A stretch of DNA of 17,665 nt from Cephalothrix spiralis (GCA_032353305.1 JAUCNG010381147.1:1-17665); one strand, 5' to 3'. Shown: positions 1 to 8,884, counted from the first letter of the stretch. The notes: a model not told the origin generated them from the sequence alone. Numbers and translations are program-made.

Positions 1-1258
1 TTGCCTTTTTATTTTTATTATTTATGTATTTAATTGTGCATGTAAAAAAATTCTCTTGAAAATAAAAAAATCCAAATAAAAAAAAACAATTGAAGTCAAA
101 AACAATTAATATGAGACACGGTACAGTATTAAGAAATTCTAGAATAAGACCCACCCACTTTTGTAAGGAATTATCCGGTGGGGCAGGGTCGGGGGCAAGA
201 AGATCCACAGAATTGAGAAACAATTAAAGATTCCAATTAAAAAGTACCCTTTGATAAAAACTTACTGCAGTTTGTTATCCAAATTTATCCAATCCATGTA
301 GTATGAGAAATATACTGGTGCAGTAAAAAGCTTTTTTCTTAATGTCATAAGGTATAAGTTGTTTTTGCCACGTTTTAGGATCATATCAGATTTTTATACA
401 AGGGATATTAATTGATTGAATGGCACGGAAGAACTCATTTATAACTACTGTCTGTTTTACCTTGGAATTTTTCAATTAGCATATTTAAAACTTAGAATTC
501 ATGATTTAGTAGAACACACATATGAGAATTAGAATGATAAACACAATTCTCCGTGTTGAACCAGATATATATATATAAATCCTACAATTAGGGCCTAATT
601 TAGTATAATTTCTTTCTCTCTCGATGGGATTAGTGACCGAGTTTCATTAGGCCCTAATTGTAGGATTTATATATATATAACACATATGAGAAGTTATGTT
701 TGCAATCAACTATATCCGATAGCAAATTCCGATATAACATACTTTTAATTACATTACTTTTTTCCCAGTATAAATTATATTATTGAAATTATGTATTGTA
801 TGCTTCAAAAAATTTGTTAAATAAAAAAACAAACAAACAAAAACAAACATGACGAATATAAAAACCTGGAAGTCTTAATAGCATATTTTCTAATACGTAA
901 AATACAGACTTTTAAAAGATGTGTGGTTTGCTACAGTTTATGATAGTTTTTACTAAGATACTGCTAATTAAAGATCAATAAAAACGTCCATGTTAAAAGA
1001 ACCGATATAATTCCCAAATTACATCAAAAACATAACTCATGCATATCATTATAGTACAACACAAATGCTGATAAATAAATGCTTTTAACTTTCACTATAA
1101 CTTCTAAGACTAACTTTACTATCCGACGATATTTGATACCCCCTCTGGCCTCTCAATTCCTGAACCTTTGGTAATAAGAAAACATCTGGCTGACCTATTT
1201 AGTGCCTGGATTACATCGTAAATAGTAAAGGGAGCCTTCTCGATCTTAAAAGCATTAA
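1..1258. other. Non-coding flank 3' of the TRPV-like gene
   Basis: No convincing reading frame is present on either strand. The stretch is AT-rich, with A-runs, a short AAAC-type simple repeat near 826-849 and a TA-dinucleotide run inside the foldback at 566-679, which is listed separately. The last part (about 1259-1300) is probably the 3' untranslated region of the minus-strand channel gene. Nothing else is recognisable. Confidence 0.6.
516..692. repeat. Foldback (long perfect inverted repeat) with flanking direct repeats
   Basis: Two 34-bp arms (566-599 and 646-679) are exact reverse complements and run from a TA-dinucleotide tract into a core containing TAGGGCCTAA. They enclose a 46-bp loop. 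The 13-bp word ACACATATGAGAA occurs at 516-528 and again at 680-692, directly abutting the right arm but 37 bp away from the left arm, so it is not a clean target-site duplication. The loop carries ATTTCTTTCTCTCTCGATGG and GTGACCGAGT, both found again at 17602-17654, so the loop belongs to a dispersed repeat. A short foldback transposon or MITE relic is the likely identity. Confidence 0.75.
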
Positions 1259-1264
1259 TTTATT
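1259..1264 (-). promoter_or_regulatory. Candidate polyadenylation signal of the TRPV-like gene
   Basis: The plus strand reads TTTATT, which is AATAAA on the minus strand. It starts 37 bases downstream of the stop codon of the channel gene. This is the first canonical hexamer after the stop and sits at a normal distance. No transcript data support it. Confidence 0.4.
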
Positions 1265-1300
1265 AGCATTTGTACAACATTAACGTATATCTACATGTAA

Positions 1301-3151
1301 TTATAATTTATAATCTATTGCCAAATCTAATCCCAGATAGCATTTTTTAGCCACAGGCTCGACATTCTCTGTGCTTTCTCTTACTGGGCAACTAACAATG
1401 TACTGAAATTTATTTGACTTGGCCCCAAACCTAGAGCATGTAAAGTGGTGCTTAATTGTCAATATTTTCAAATCAATAGTTAATCTGGTCATAGTAACAT
1501 AAATATTGGGGTACTCATTTACAGTACCGTACTCATCGGCCATAACGGCAATCAAAAAATTCATTAACATAATGCTAATACTAAATGTAAGACCAATATG
1601 AAATATCTTAAACGTTACAATATTTGGAACGGAAGACATGTTAAGTACAAGCAGAAAAGTTTCATAGGCATTCTCAAATATATTAACTTTTGAACAATGT
1701 TCAAACAGAAAGGATAAAGAAGTATATGAAACTGTAAAACTGAAAAATATGATTACAAATGCGGTCAAAAAACGCATCATCGCTGTGAGCATGCGCATAA
1801 GACTGATGAAAAATATGCCAAATACAGGCACAATTTGGAGAGCTCCAATAAGTGACATCATCATGCAGATAATACATAAAATATACAAGTATTGTTTGGC
1901 GTGGTATCCAAATTCCGTCGGAATGTTAACGATAAAAACCATGATCAAAACGGCTAGATCGATTAATGGCGTTATTAACCACCGCTTGAATAAAAATCTG
2001 AAACTCTTGTTATATTGTTTTTCTTTCATGTAGAGTCGTACGGATATAATTAAAACAACGCTAGACCAAAATGCAATGTTTGTGCCACAAGATATCCAAA
2101 ACAACATTGTGAATTTGTCCGTAACGATAAAGCTATCAAGAAGTTTGTACGCTGAGCTATTACACCGCTTAAATTCACCGCCATCATCATCAGTAATTTC
2201 TCCGTAGTATCGGCGGGGAACAGGTAAAAGGTAGAGTAAAGCAATAAGGAATTTATGAAGAAAGTCAAAGAATACTGCAACTGAGTTAGAGTTCTTATAA
2301 TGGCGTAACCACAACTTCAATATTGGTGTGTTAAGTAACCCAGACTTAGCCAACTTTGCTAATTTGGACTTGTCTTGTGTCGCGAAGTCGAGGAGTGGTG
2401 TCCTGTGGAAACGTTCCCCTCCTTGATCATAGTCGGAGAGGTTGAACCGAAATATTTCATACTGTCCGACATTTCCAATTTTAAATCGGTATACGCCCTC
2501 GGTTCGCAAAATTGCAAGGAACATACTCAGTGCGCCGAGCCGCGAGGCCAATTCTAACGGTCTAGAACCATCTTGATTTACAGCAAACAATATTTCAGTT
2601 CGTTTCTCCTCCCTTAAAGAGTTAATCAAACATTTATACATCAACACGGACTGGTTTTCATCATAAATTACTGATGCGCGCGTAAGACAATGAACAACAG
2701 TATCATCGTTTTCTTCAGTTACAGATGTATTCGCGCCGTATCGTATTAATTCAGCAAAAACTTTATTACTGCCGCAAGATGCGGCCAAAGTTATTGGATA
2801 ATTCGACACATTTCGACAAATATTACGAGTCACCGCGCTCGGCACAATTTCACAATAGAACTTACTGTTTATCATTTCATGAAACACATCATTGTTATCC
2901 TTAACAAACATATCCAAGCGTTCTTTGTCGTCCCGTCGAACAATGTCGAATAATTGTCGATTTTCGTCGATAAAATCAGTTTCATTAAATTCGGCATGAT
3001 CAAAAACCTCGTCACTTTCGTTAAACGACGTTGTTATATCAACGACAGTCCCGACAGATGAAAATGATCGAGTGGACGACTTTTGTCGATTTTGTCGTTC
3101 TTTGAGAAGTTTCTTGAAAACATTTCGTCTCTGTCCCCTTTCACTATCCAT
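1301..3151 (-). CDS. TRP cation channel, TRPV-like, with N-terminal ankyrin repeats
   Basis: The predicted product is a six-helix plasma-membrane channel subunit of the TRP superfamily, expected to assemble as a tetramer. The reading frame is intronless and 616 residues long. The ATG has a good context (GACATGG) and an in-frame TGA lies 9 bases upstream. Residues 1-60 are basic, then acidic, and low in structure. Degenerate ankyrin repeats lie near 117-145, 150-180 and 192-220; the last (DGSRPLELASRLG) resembles the final TRPV repeat. The following YRFKIGNVGQY segment resembles the GNV linker of Nanchung/Inactive-type TRPVs. Helices: S1 about 289-310, S2 347-373, S3 389-410, S4 419-441, S5 458-483, pore helix 491-507, S6 515-538 (LMNFLIAVMADEY). 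The S1-S2 loop has an NSS glycosylation sequon at 331. The tail is short, about 78 residues. Oddities: the pore loop (NMSSVPNI) lacks the acidic filter residue, and the TRP-domain tryptophan position appears to be valine. The superfamily is secure. TRPV rather than TRPA is inference from the linker and S6. Confidence 0.88.
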   Translation of the reverse strand: MDSERGQRRNVFKKLLKERQNRQKSSTRSFSSVGTVVDITTSFNESDEVFDHAEFNETDFIDENRQLFDIVRRDDKERLDMFVKDNNDVFHEMINSKFYCEIVPSAVTRNICRNVSNYPITLAASCGSNKVFAELIRYGANTSVTEENDDTVVHCLTRASVIYDENQSVLMYKCLINSLREEKRTEILFAVNQDGSRPLELASRLGALSMFLAILRTEGVYRFKIGNVGQYEIFRFNLSDYDQGGERFHRTPLLDFATQDKSKLAKLAKSGLLNTPILKLWLRHYKNSNSVAVFFDFLHKFLIALLYLLPVPRRYYGEITDDDGGEFKRCNSSAYKLLDSFIVTDKFTMLFWISCGTNIAFWSSVVLIISVRLYMKEKQYNKSFRFLFKRWLITPLIDLAVLIMVFIVNIPTEFGYHAKQYLYILCIICMMMSLIGALQIVPVFGIFFISLMRMLTAMMRFLTAFVIIFFSFTVSYTSLSFLFEHCSKVNIFENAYETFLLVLNMSSVPNIVTFKIFHIGLTFSISIMLMNFLIAVMADEYGTVNEYPNIYVTMTRLTIDLKILTIKHHFTCSRFGAKSNKFQYIVSCPVRESTENVEPVAKKCYLGLDLAIDYKL

Positions 3152-3609
3152 GTCTATGCCTCAAATGACTAGGCTACACAGTTATATAAATTTGTTTCAC
3201 AGATCTAAATTGTCAATTTAAAAGCCTTCAAATCCAGGTGTTAAATTTTGAACGTCATAAGATACACTTACGAAATAATTATATCATTTAAGTTTATGAT
3301 ACGATATAGATGACAACATAGGTGGATCTACGGTTTCGCAGGTAAACACACTGCAACAAGATCTCCGAGAGTAAATAAATTTTCTCAGATTTTCTCTTAT
3401 ATTATCGGTTTATCTCTGACGTACGTAGCAGCTAGACTTTATACCACTTATAAGCCTAAGTCTTGTAACGTCACGAATTAAGGATTACAAATGTCGTGAT
3501 AATAAGTCTTGACAAGACTTTTCCTCTTAATAGGCTTATTAGTCTTTATTTACGGCTGCATGTCTCCGCTTATTAGAATGTAACAGATAAAATATTTTAA
3601 TATAAACCT
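3152..3609. other. Non-coding 5' flank of the TRPV-like gene, with a nested palindrome
   Basis: No coding potential is seen. The stretch contains the upstream region of the minus-strand channel gene. A TATATAA on the minus strand at 3188-3182 is only about 31 bases from the ATG, too close for a convincing core promoter. The structured segment 3452-3538 is listed separately. Confidence 0.5.
3452..3538. repeat. Nested imperfect inverted repeat
   Basis: An outer arm AAGCCTAAGTCTTGT (3452-3466) is matched in reverse complement by ACAAGACTT (3512-3520) and, after a 9-10 base interruption, AGGCTTA (3532-3538). Inside it, TCACGA (3471-3476) pairs with TCGTGA (3494-3499). In addition, AAGTCTTG-A-CAAGACTT (3504-3520) is a near-perfect palindrome by itself. 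A decayed foldback or MITE is the simplest explanation. No gene or transposase is associated. Confidence 0.55.
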
Positions 3610-4330
3610 AAAAAGTTGAGTGCTATCCGAAACTACATGCATTAACAGCGATTAATTATTATACTCCGTAAACAATGTTATTATAAGACCGAATAATTGG
3701 TTATACCGTAGAATTTGTTGTTAGACCGTAGACATGTTTTAAATGACCTCCTAATCGATTGTCAGCCGTTTTGGATGATAGGTATTACATCCACCGTTCA
3801 GGGGTGGGTGTGTACCTTAAACAGATTTTGGAGTATTTAAGCATAGACGTATGCAAACCTTTCCATTATAAAACTGAACCTTTTTATTAATAGGTTAAAA
3901 AAGTAGTTTATCTAAGTAACTGAACCGAGTTGAGGAGATGAAAACGCATCAGCATGGAAATCAAAAAGTTGAGTGCTATCCGAAACTGCATGCATTAACA
4001 GTGATTAATTGAAGGGTATTATACTCCGTAAACAATGTTATTGTAAGACCGAAGAATTGGTTATACCGCAGAATCTGTTGTTAGACCGTATAGACATGTT
4101 TCAAATTATCTCCTTGTCGATTGACTGCAGTTTTGGATAGGTATATAACATCCATCGTTTAAGGGATGCTTTGGTACCTAAACCTGATTTTGGAATATTT
4201 AGGCATAGGCGTAATGGCGTATGCAAACCTGCCCATTATAAAACTGACGCATTTTTATTGATAGGTTAAAAAGTAGTTTATCTTAACCGAACCGAGTTGA
4301 GGAGATGAAAACGCATCAGCATGAAAATCA
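3610..4330. repeat. Two-copy tandem repeat, 353-bp offset
   Basis: Copy 1 (3610-3962) and copy 2 (3963-4330) both open with AAAAAGTTGAGTGCTATCC and close with GATGAAAACGCATCAGCATG. They are alignable along their full length with scattered substitutions and small indels, for example an extra GAAGGG near 4013 and a short repeated GCGTA in the second copy near 4211. Each copy contains two related words of the form (T/A)AGACCG(A/T)A. No open frame is conserved between copies, so this is a non-coding satellite-like or transposon-derived duplication. Confidence 0.85.
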
Positions 4331-5021
4331 CCTCTGTAACCATGACAACCGATTTCGGATCATTTGAGTATCCTTGAGAACGGCTGGTCGATCCACAATA
4401 TTCCCTTTCCATGTTATTTCGGCCTATACATGTAAGTTGGATATGGCGAATTCAAATGTAAGTTATTTTTAAATCATCATTTTTATCTCCTACAAATTTA
4501 TCCAAGGAGCACTTCTGTTGTTGTTTATCTGTTTAAGTCTTTGCTCTTCGGCGAAGCTATAGGTGCACTTACATGTATCAGGTGATCTCATGTAAGAAAA
4601 TAATTGAATAATATAAATATGATCTTCCAATTTCATTGGCCTAGGGGGTATTTAGGCTCCTCTTTTATACTTGAGGACAAGTGCAAGTAACAGAAGTGCT
4701 TATAACCTGGGTTGCGTTGGCTTAAATATCTCATCTACTTCAATTTTTCTGCAGGCTCTCAGACATCCTCCTACGCAGGGCCCTTTAATTTTGTCTGAAG
4801 TTTATCGCATGATTATGACGACATATTAGCCGTGTAATTTTGGAGCACATGCATGTGTTTGGACCGAATTAAAAGTCTACGACGTCAGGAATTTGAAGCA
4901 ATGTTTTGTCTGTTGGGCCTTCTTTTAGTCGGAAGCGACGCCAAGATTGCCCATTTAGAGAACCGCGACCTTCCGCGTTTAAAGCTTCAAGTGAGAGAAT
5001 TATTTACATTGAATCAACAGC
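4331..5021. other. Non-coding interval with short inverted repeats
   Basis: There is no supported gene. The 12-bp word AGCACTTCTGTT (4508-4519) recurs in reverse complement at 4689-4700. Between them lies a hairpin with 8-bp arms, CTTACATG (4568-4575) and CATGTAAG (4589-4596). A perfect 12-bp palindrome CACATGCATGTG is at 4846-4857. The 4508-4700 block could be a small inverted-repeat element of about 193 bp, but no target duplication is evident. Confidence 0.4.
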
Positions 5022-5285
5022 TGTGATGGCCTAATGGTTAAGCTGATCGTGCTATGCAATCCTAGGGTCGCTAGTTCGGATCCTTGCAGGATGCAATTAA
5101 TTCTGGCTGAAGAAGGTCGTCAAACGTAGAGATTGGGATAAATCGAAACCGCTCTTGGGGACAAGATGGCTCTCAGATGGCCAGCTCTAAGCCTACTAAA
5201 TATCTCGGCGATCGAGAAATCGGGTAACTGGTTTCGTCGACCCATAGAGAAACAGATCATTGGGATTAGAGGCACCATGCATAAA
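5022..5285 (+). repeat. tRNA-derived SINE-like element
   Basis: The head has an internal RNA polymerase III promoter. The A box TGGCCTAATGG (5027-5037) is followed 35 bases later by the B box AGTTCGGATCC (5073-5083), close to the consensus GGTTCGANTCC. The segment between resembles a degenerate tRNA with a D-arm-like GGTTAAG. The surrounding acceptor stem does not fold cleanly, so this is a tRNA-derived retroposon head rather than a working tRNA gene. A body of roughly 200 bp follows. Its 3' end is set arbitrarily near the change to AT-rich sequence, and no poly(A) tail or clear target duplication is visible. A sibling copy in the genome would fix the borders. Confidence 0.6.
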
Positions 5286-5846
5286 TGATTCATATATTTA
5301 TCATTAAGAAGTTAAATTCCTAAAATATGACGCCTCGCTCTGCTCGATGTATATTTAATATAACTTTAGCAGTCGAACGAGAGACAACGGAATGAATGAT
5401 GCAAAACTTTTATTAAAGAATCATGCCCAATTTCGAGCACCAATAATCCAATATTGTTGTTATCCAACGGAAAGATACAGAGCTTACGGATCCTTACGCG
5501 TTAAAAAATAAGGTCAACACTTAAAGATACTTATAGCATTTATATCTAGCCACATCACAAGATAAATACGATAATATAGAGTTGAACTGTTCATAGCTAT
5601 TAGTAGAATTATGTTTATACATACTATATTAACAATGTAATTGTACAATACATGCAGACAATTTGTAATGATCCGTAATCGTTATTCGGATGAGATATTA
5701 GCCTTCAGTAGAGAATTCGATTATTTTCCACAAAGCAATAGGATTTGAAACAGTAATACGTCTAATACGTGGATTAAAGATTATTAAACATTAGAAAGCT
5801 GCATTGGCTACAGGAGTTATGTAGGCTAGGTTGTAGGGACTGCAAA
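5286..5846. other. Non-coding region upstream of the LRAT-domain gene
   Basis: No reading frame is supported. The segment should contain the promoter and 5' untranslated region of the downstream plus-strand gene, but I see no convincing TATA box or initiator. The frame of the proposed start at 5847 is closed by TAA at 5775-5777. Confidence 0.4.
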
Positions 5847-5873
5847 ATGGTGGACGAAGACGTGGTCACACAG
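5847..5873 (+). CDS. Proposed first coding exon of the LRAT-domain gene (nine codons)
   Basis: The ATG at 5847 sits in an excellent animal initiation context (CAAAATGG). It opens nine codons, MVDEDVVTQ, which run straight into a strong splice donor CAG|GTAGGC at 5874. The next acceptor with a good pyrimidine tract (TTACTTTCTTTTTAG, ending at 7628) leaves GAG ATG in the same frame, so the intron is phase 0. The spliced protein would begin MVDEDVVTQEMECLEDK. An in-frame TAA lies upstream at 5775. The exon is inferred from splice signals and frame only. If it is not used, translation can begin at 7632, which also has a good context. It is too short to be found by ORF length. Confidence 0.55.
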
Positions 5874-7628
5874 GTAGGCAAAATATATTTACAAATTTAC
5901 TCACTATCAGTTTATAAGATGTAGAAATATTGAGCATTAAATGACGTATGAATCAAAATGATAAAAATAGGCCATGATTTCAGTTATGATGATCAGTATA
6001 CTTATTTAAAGCTATGACAGTTGTCATAATCTATATGGATTGTGGTAGACTTTTGATTCAATCATGTGACAATATGAACCATGCAATAGGCACTTGTATA
6101 TAGAAAAATAATAACTAAAAGTCAAAATCCACTGTCACAGTGAACTGAGTAAAGCTTCAATAATTTTGTCATTTGTAAACAGTAGAAATTATATTTCCGT
6201 AAAGTACTTTTAATATGTTGACAAAGAATTGAAATGACCGTCTAGTCTCAATGGTCCTAATGACTTCAGCTCTATGATTTTTCAGCATAAAGGAAAAAAT
6301 ATTTATCACCTTGAACAAGGTCTCAAAGGAGAGGTCTATCATATCCGTCTGAGGTTAGTTCGAAAACTGATTGCAACTAGCAACATCTGTTACGCTCACA
6401 AGAGAAAGGGTTAGGGCAGGTTGGGGTCAATACGTTCGTATCATAAGGAAAAATCATTAAGCCGTAACAGCTATCGAACTAACCTCAGATGTATCCCAAA
6501 GCTAAAGATGATAGACCACTACTATATATGAGACCTTGCCTTGAATCTGTTCTAAACCCACATGGCAAGTTATCGACGGAGTATGATCGAGTATCACTAA
6601 AACTATGAGGAAAATATACAAATCTATAATCCTGCAATTCGATAGGATCATATTGCTATTTCAGTCCTGATCCCAATTTAGCAATGTCATTTTATCACTA
6701 ATTATTGAGAACATTGAGGCTCCAAATCCATCATATAGGTCGGACACAAAAATAATCCCGGTATCCCCAAACATTCAGAATTAAACAAGCTCCAACGAGC
6801 TTGGTCCTGCGGACTACGTTCATGCGTTGCTATGTTATGTAAATAAGACGGATACCAGGTCCACTAACCATTTGTTAAAGACCAGGGCCCTGTATGCTCT
6901 TAGCTTCGCAACGCGAAGGTAGAATACTAGGCCTAACTTTTCAGAAAACTCACCAAATGCCGGAAAAACGGCCTTTTGAGGCAACAAATATGCGACAATA
7001 GATTCAAGGCCTGGTATACTTGGTCAATGTTCATAAGTCATCATCATAACTGAATAACTTGGAAGCCACGGTATTAAATCGAAATTAATTTCGTAGTTCT
7101 AAATGAGATTTAATCAATTATATATAGTCAGATTTAGTGCAATAGACCTTTTTTGCATGGTTTACGGGCAAACATTTTTTTAAAGTTCGTCGGCGGTGGT
7201 AATTAAAAAATAATATTTTTTTTTTATTATTTCTATTTTTTCGGAAATTTTCGTAATTTCCGTAAACCAATAAAAATGCCTTGTATTCGGGAGTGGGGTC
7301 TATCGGATAATAAGACACCGATCACATAACGCGATTTCATCTAATCACACTGTCTATCCGGGACTGTCTATTGCTGCTAATCTGAAGGTCCTACCGTACC
7401 GGTACTTAAAAATCGATGATGAATTTTAAATCGGTTTGTCATTGAGTTCATGATTGCTTGATAAAAGGCAATCGATTTGTTGACACTTTTAAACAGCATG
7501 ACTCGAGCCCTCTATGTCGTTGAATATCTATGGAATCAAAACGATCAGCTGCACATACAAGGTCATACAATCATATGTACAAACATGTAGCGACATAGCG
7601 TCTGAATATTGTGTTACTTTCTTTTTAG
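5874..7628 (+). other. Predicted intron 1 of the LRAT-domain gene
   Basis: This 1755-base interval has donor GTAGGC and acceptor TTTTTAG. A possible branch-point CTGAA lies about 25 bases upstream of the acceptor. The interior is non-coding. It hosts the foldback element at 6316-6538, a 7-bp stem hairpin at 6786-6803 (CAAGCTC/GAGCTTG), and an A/T-homopolymer patch near 7200-7245. Small open frames within it, such as 7318-7118 on the minus strand, look random. Confidence 0.55.
6316..6538. repeat. Foldback/MITE-like element inside the intron
   Basis: The ends match in reverse complement at several collinear blocks: CAAGGTCTCA (6316-6325) with TGAGACCTTG (6529-6538), GGTCTATCAT (6333-6342) with ATGATAGACC (6508-6517), and the perfect 16-bp TCTGAGGTTAGTTCGA (6348-6363) with its complement (6474-6489). 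Spacing between blocks differs slightly between arms, showing age. The loop of about 110 bp has no coding capacity. This is a non-autonomous terminal-inverted-repeat element of about 223 bp. The family is not recognised. Confidence 0.7.
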
Positions 7629-8876
7629 GAGATGGAATGTCTCGAAGATAAGTGCAAGACGAACCAATGCTGCTTATACTGCACAGTGAGTAAGGAACTT
7701 ATTAAGTCATTTGATGAAATTGTACCAGGGCAACACATTTGCCTTCCTGGTCAATTTGGAACTCAAGGAAAAGGGAAATACGCCCAGTCTATTTACAAAC
7801 ATCATGCCATTGTGACTGCTATTGAAAATGTGAGCGATGATGGCCAGAAAGCGACGATATCGACGATTCATTTCAGTTTAAAGAAAGGAGGAAAAGGCTC
7901 CAGTTGTTGTTCCTGTGTTAAGGATGATGATGCGGAAAAGGATGCTAAAAGATGTTGCAACGTTTGTGTGCATTCTGAAACAAAGGACTATGATCTTTCA
8001 GAGGATCAGGTCAATGTTGTGATCTATGGCAGTTGTGCGAGGTATGACCTCCCACAAGTTGTAGCTAGGGCTCAAAGTCTGATGGGTAAAACTGGGTACT
8101 GTTTATGCACAAATAATTGTGAGCATTTTACAAACTGGTGTGTAATGGGTGAGGAGCAGAGTTATGAAGCAGAAGGGTTGTGCCTGTGCTGTGTGGATAC
8201 GTTTTCACAAATTCAAAACTCGTGCAATGTAGTACTAAGATTTATGATCAGGATAACCTTAAGGATATTTTTCAGTCGAATAGCTGATATATTTGAGATT
8301 GTGCTTGAAGATCCTGAAATTCGAAAATATTATGCTAGAAAGAACAAGCTATTGTGGTTAAACAAATACTTAGTTTGGATCATATCAGCTATAGCTGTTC
8401 TTCTGTTCCTTATCTATGCTGTCGTTGTACAAACTGGATATTACAAAACTAAACACAAGAGGAATCTTATTTGCAAAAGGTGTTTCAGGTACAAAAGCAC
8501 ACAGGTCTGGACTAAGTTTATAAACTTTGTTTTAGTTACATTTGCAGGGACTTCTATAATGCATTACACAGCAATGCACTGCCCAATTATACTCGAACTT
8601 TTACTTCTAACATTGGTTACATTTCTGTCTGGAATAATGTTTTGGTTAGTTCCAAAAGTCGTTTTAAACTGCCTTTTTCCAAAACTGAAAACAGAATATT
8701 TTGAATGGTATCTTACAAAGTATATTCTAGGAATAACAGTGATTGGTTGTGTGGTGTTGGCAATAACTGTTCCATCCGTGGCATACTCTGAAGAGATGTG
8801 GTGCACGTGGAATGCAACAGTTTCAAATGCATTTTTGATAGAAATTAATAATATTACCTCAACAATCTACAACTGA
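7629..8876 (+). CDS. LRAT-domain membrane protein (NlpC/P60 thiol acyltransferase fold), main exon
   Basis: The exon encodes 414 residues from the ATG at 7632, or 424 with the proposed first exon (numbering here from 7632). The LRAT domain spans about 30-172. The expected catalytic triad is visible: His57 in YKHHAIV, His80 in STIHF, and Cys163 in the signature NNCEHFTNWC. LRAT-family enzymes move an acyl chain through a cysteine thioester (retinol esterification in LRAT, phospholipid acyl transfer in PLAAT). The substrate here cannot be read from sequence. Between His80 and Cys163 lies a Cys-rich insert (90-112, CC and CxC pairs), and the N-terminus is also Cys-rich. After the domain there is an amphipathic segment (about 200-222) and four hydrophobic helices (about 246-268, 296-314, 318-348, 363-384). 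The tail has two N-glycosylation sequons (393, 407), though an even helix count from a cytosolic domain would put it in the cytosol. LRAT and PLAAT proteins normally have one C-terminal anchor, so a four-helix tail is unusual. The domain call is firm; the function is open. Confidence 0.9.
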   Translation, partial: EMECLEDKCKTNQCCLYCTVSKELIKSFDEIVPGQHICLPGQFGTQGKGKYAQSIYKHHAIVTAIENVSDDGQKATISTIHFSLKKGGKGSSCCSCVKDDDAEKDAKRCCNVCVHSETKDYDLSEDQVNVVIYGSCARYDLPQVVARAQSLMGKTGYCLCTNNCEHFTNWCVMGEEQSYEAEGLCLCCVDTFSQIQNSCNVVLRFMIRITLRIFFSRIADIFEIVLEDPEIRKYYARKNKLLWLNKYLVWIISAIAVLLFLIYAVVVQTGYYKTKHKRNLICKRCFRYKSTQVWTKFINFVLVTFAGTSIMHYTAMHCPIILELLLLTLVTFLSGIMFWLVPKVVLNCLFPKLKTEYFEWYLTKYILGITVIGCVVLAITVPSVAYSEEMWCTWNATVSNAFLIEINNITSTIYN

Positions 8877-8884
8877 AGTCACTA

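Noticed and set aside
1749-2557. Open frames at 1749-2033 (+), 2050-2280 (-) and 2375-2557 (+)
   Set aside because: They lie inside the channel gene in other frames and have no independent support.
3182-3188. Minus-strand TATATAA as a core promoter of the channel gene
   Set aside because: Transcription starting the usual 25-30 bases downstream would leave almost no 5' leader, and such words are common in AT-rich DNA.
5024-5096. Functional tRNA gene
   Set aside because: A and B boxes are present, but a proper acceptor stem and clean cloverleaf cannot be drawn, so a SINE head is more likely.
6409-6427. GGGTTAGGG telomere-like word
   Set aside because: It is a single short occurrence in the loop of a foldback element, with no tandem array.
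7118-7318. 66-residue minus-strand open frame in the intron
   Set aside because: It is Lys/Asn-rich because it crosses an A/T homopolymer patch, and has no domain or start context.
8564-8806. Minus-strand open frame across the 3' end of the LRAT-domain exon
   Set aside because: It is an antisense shadow of the coding exon with no motif.
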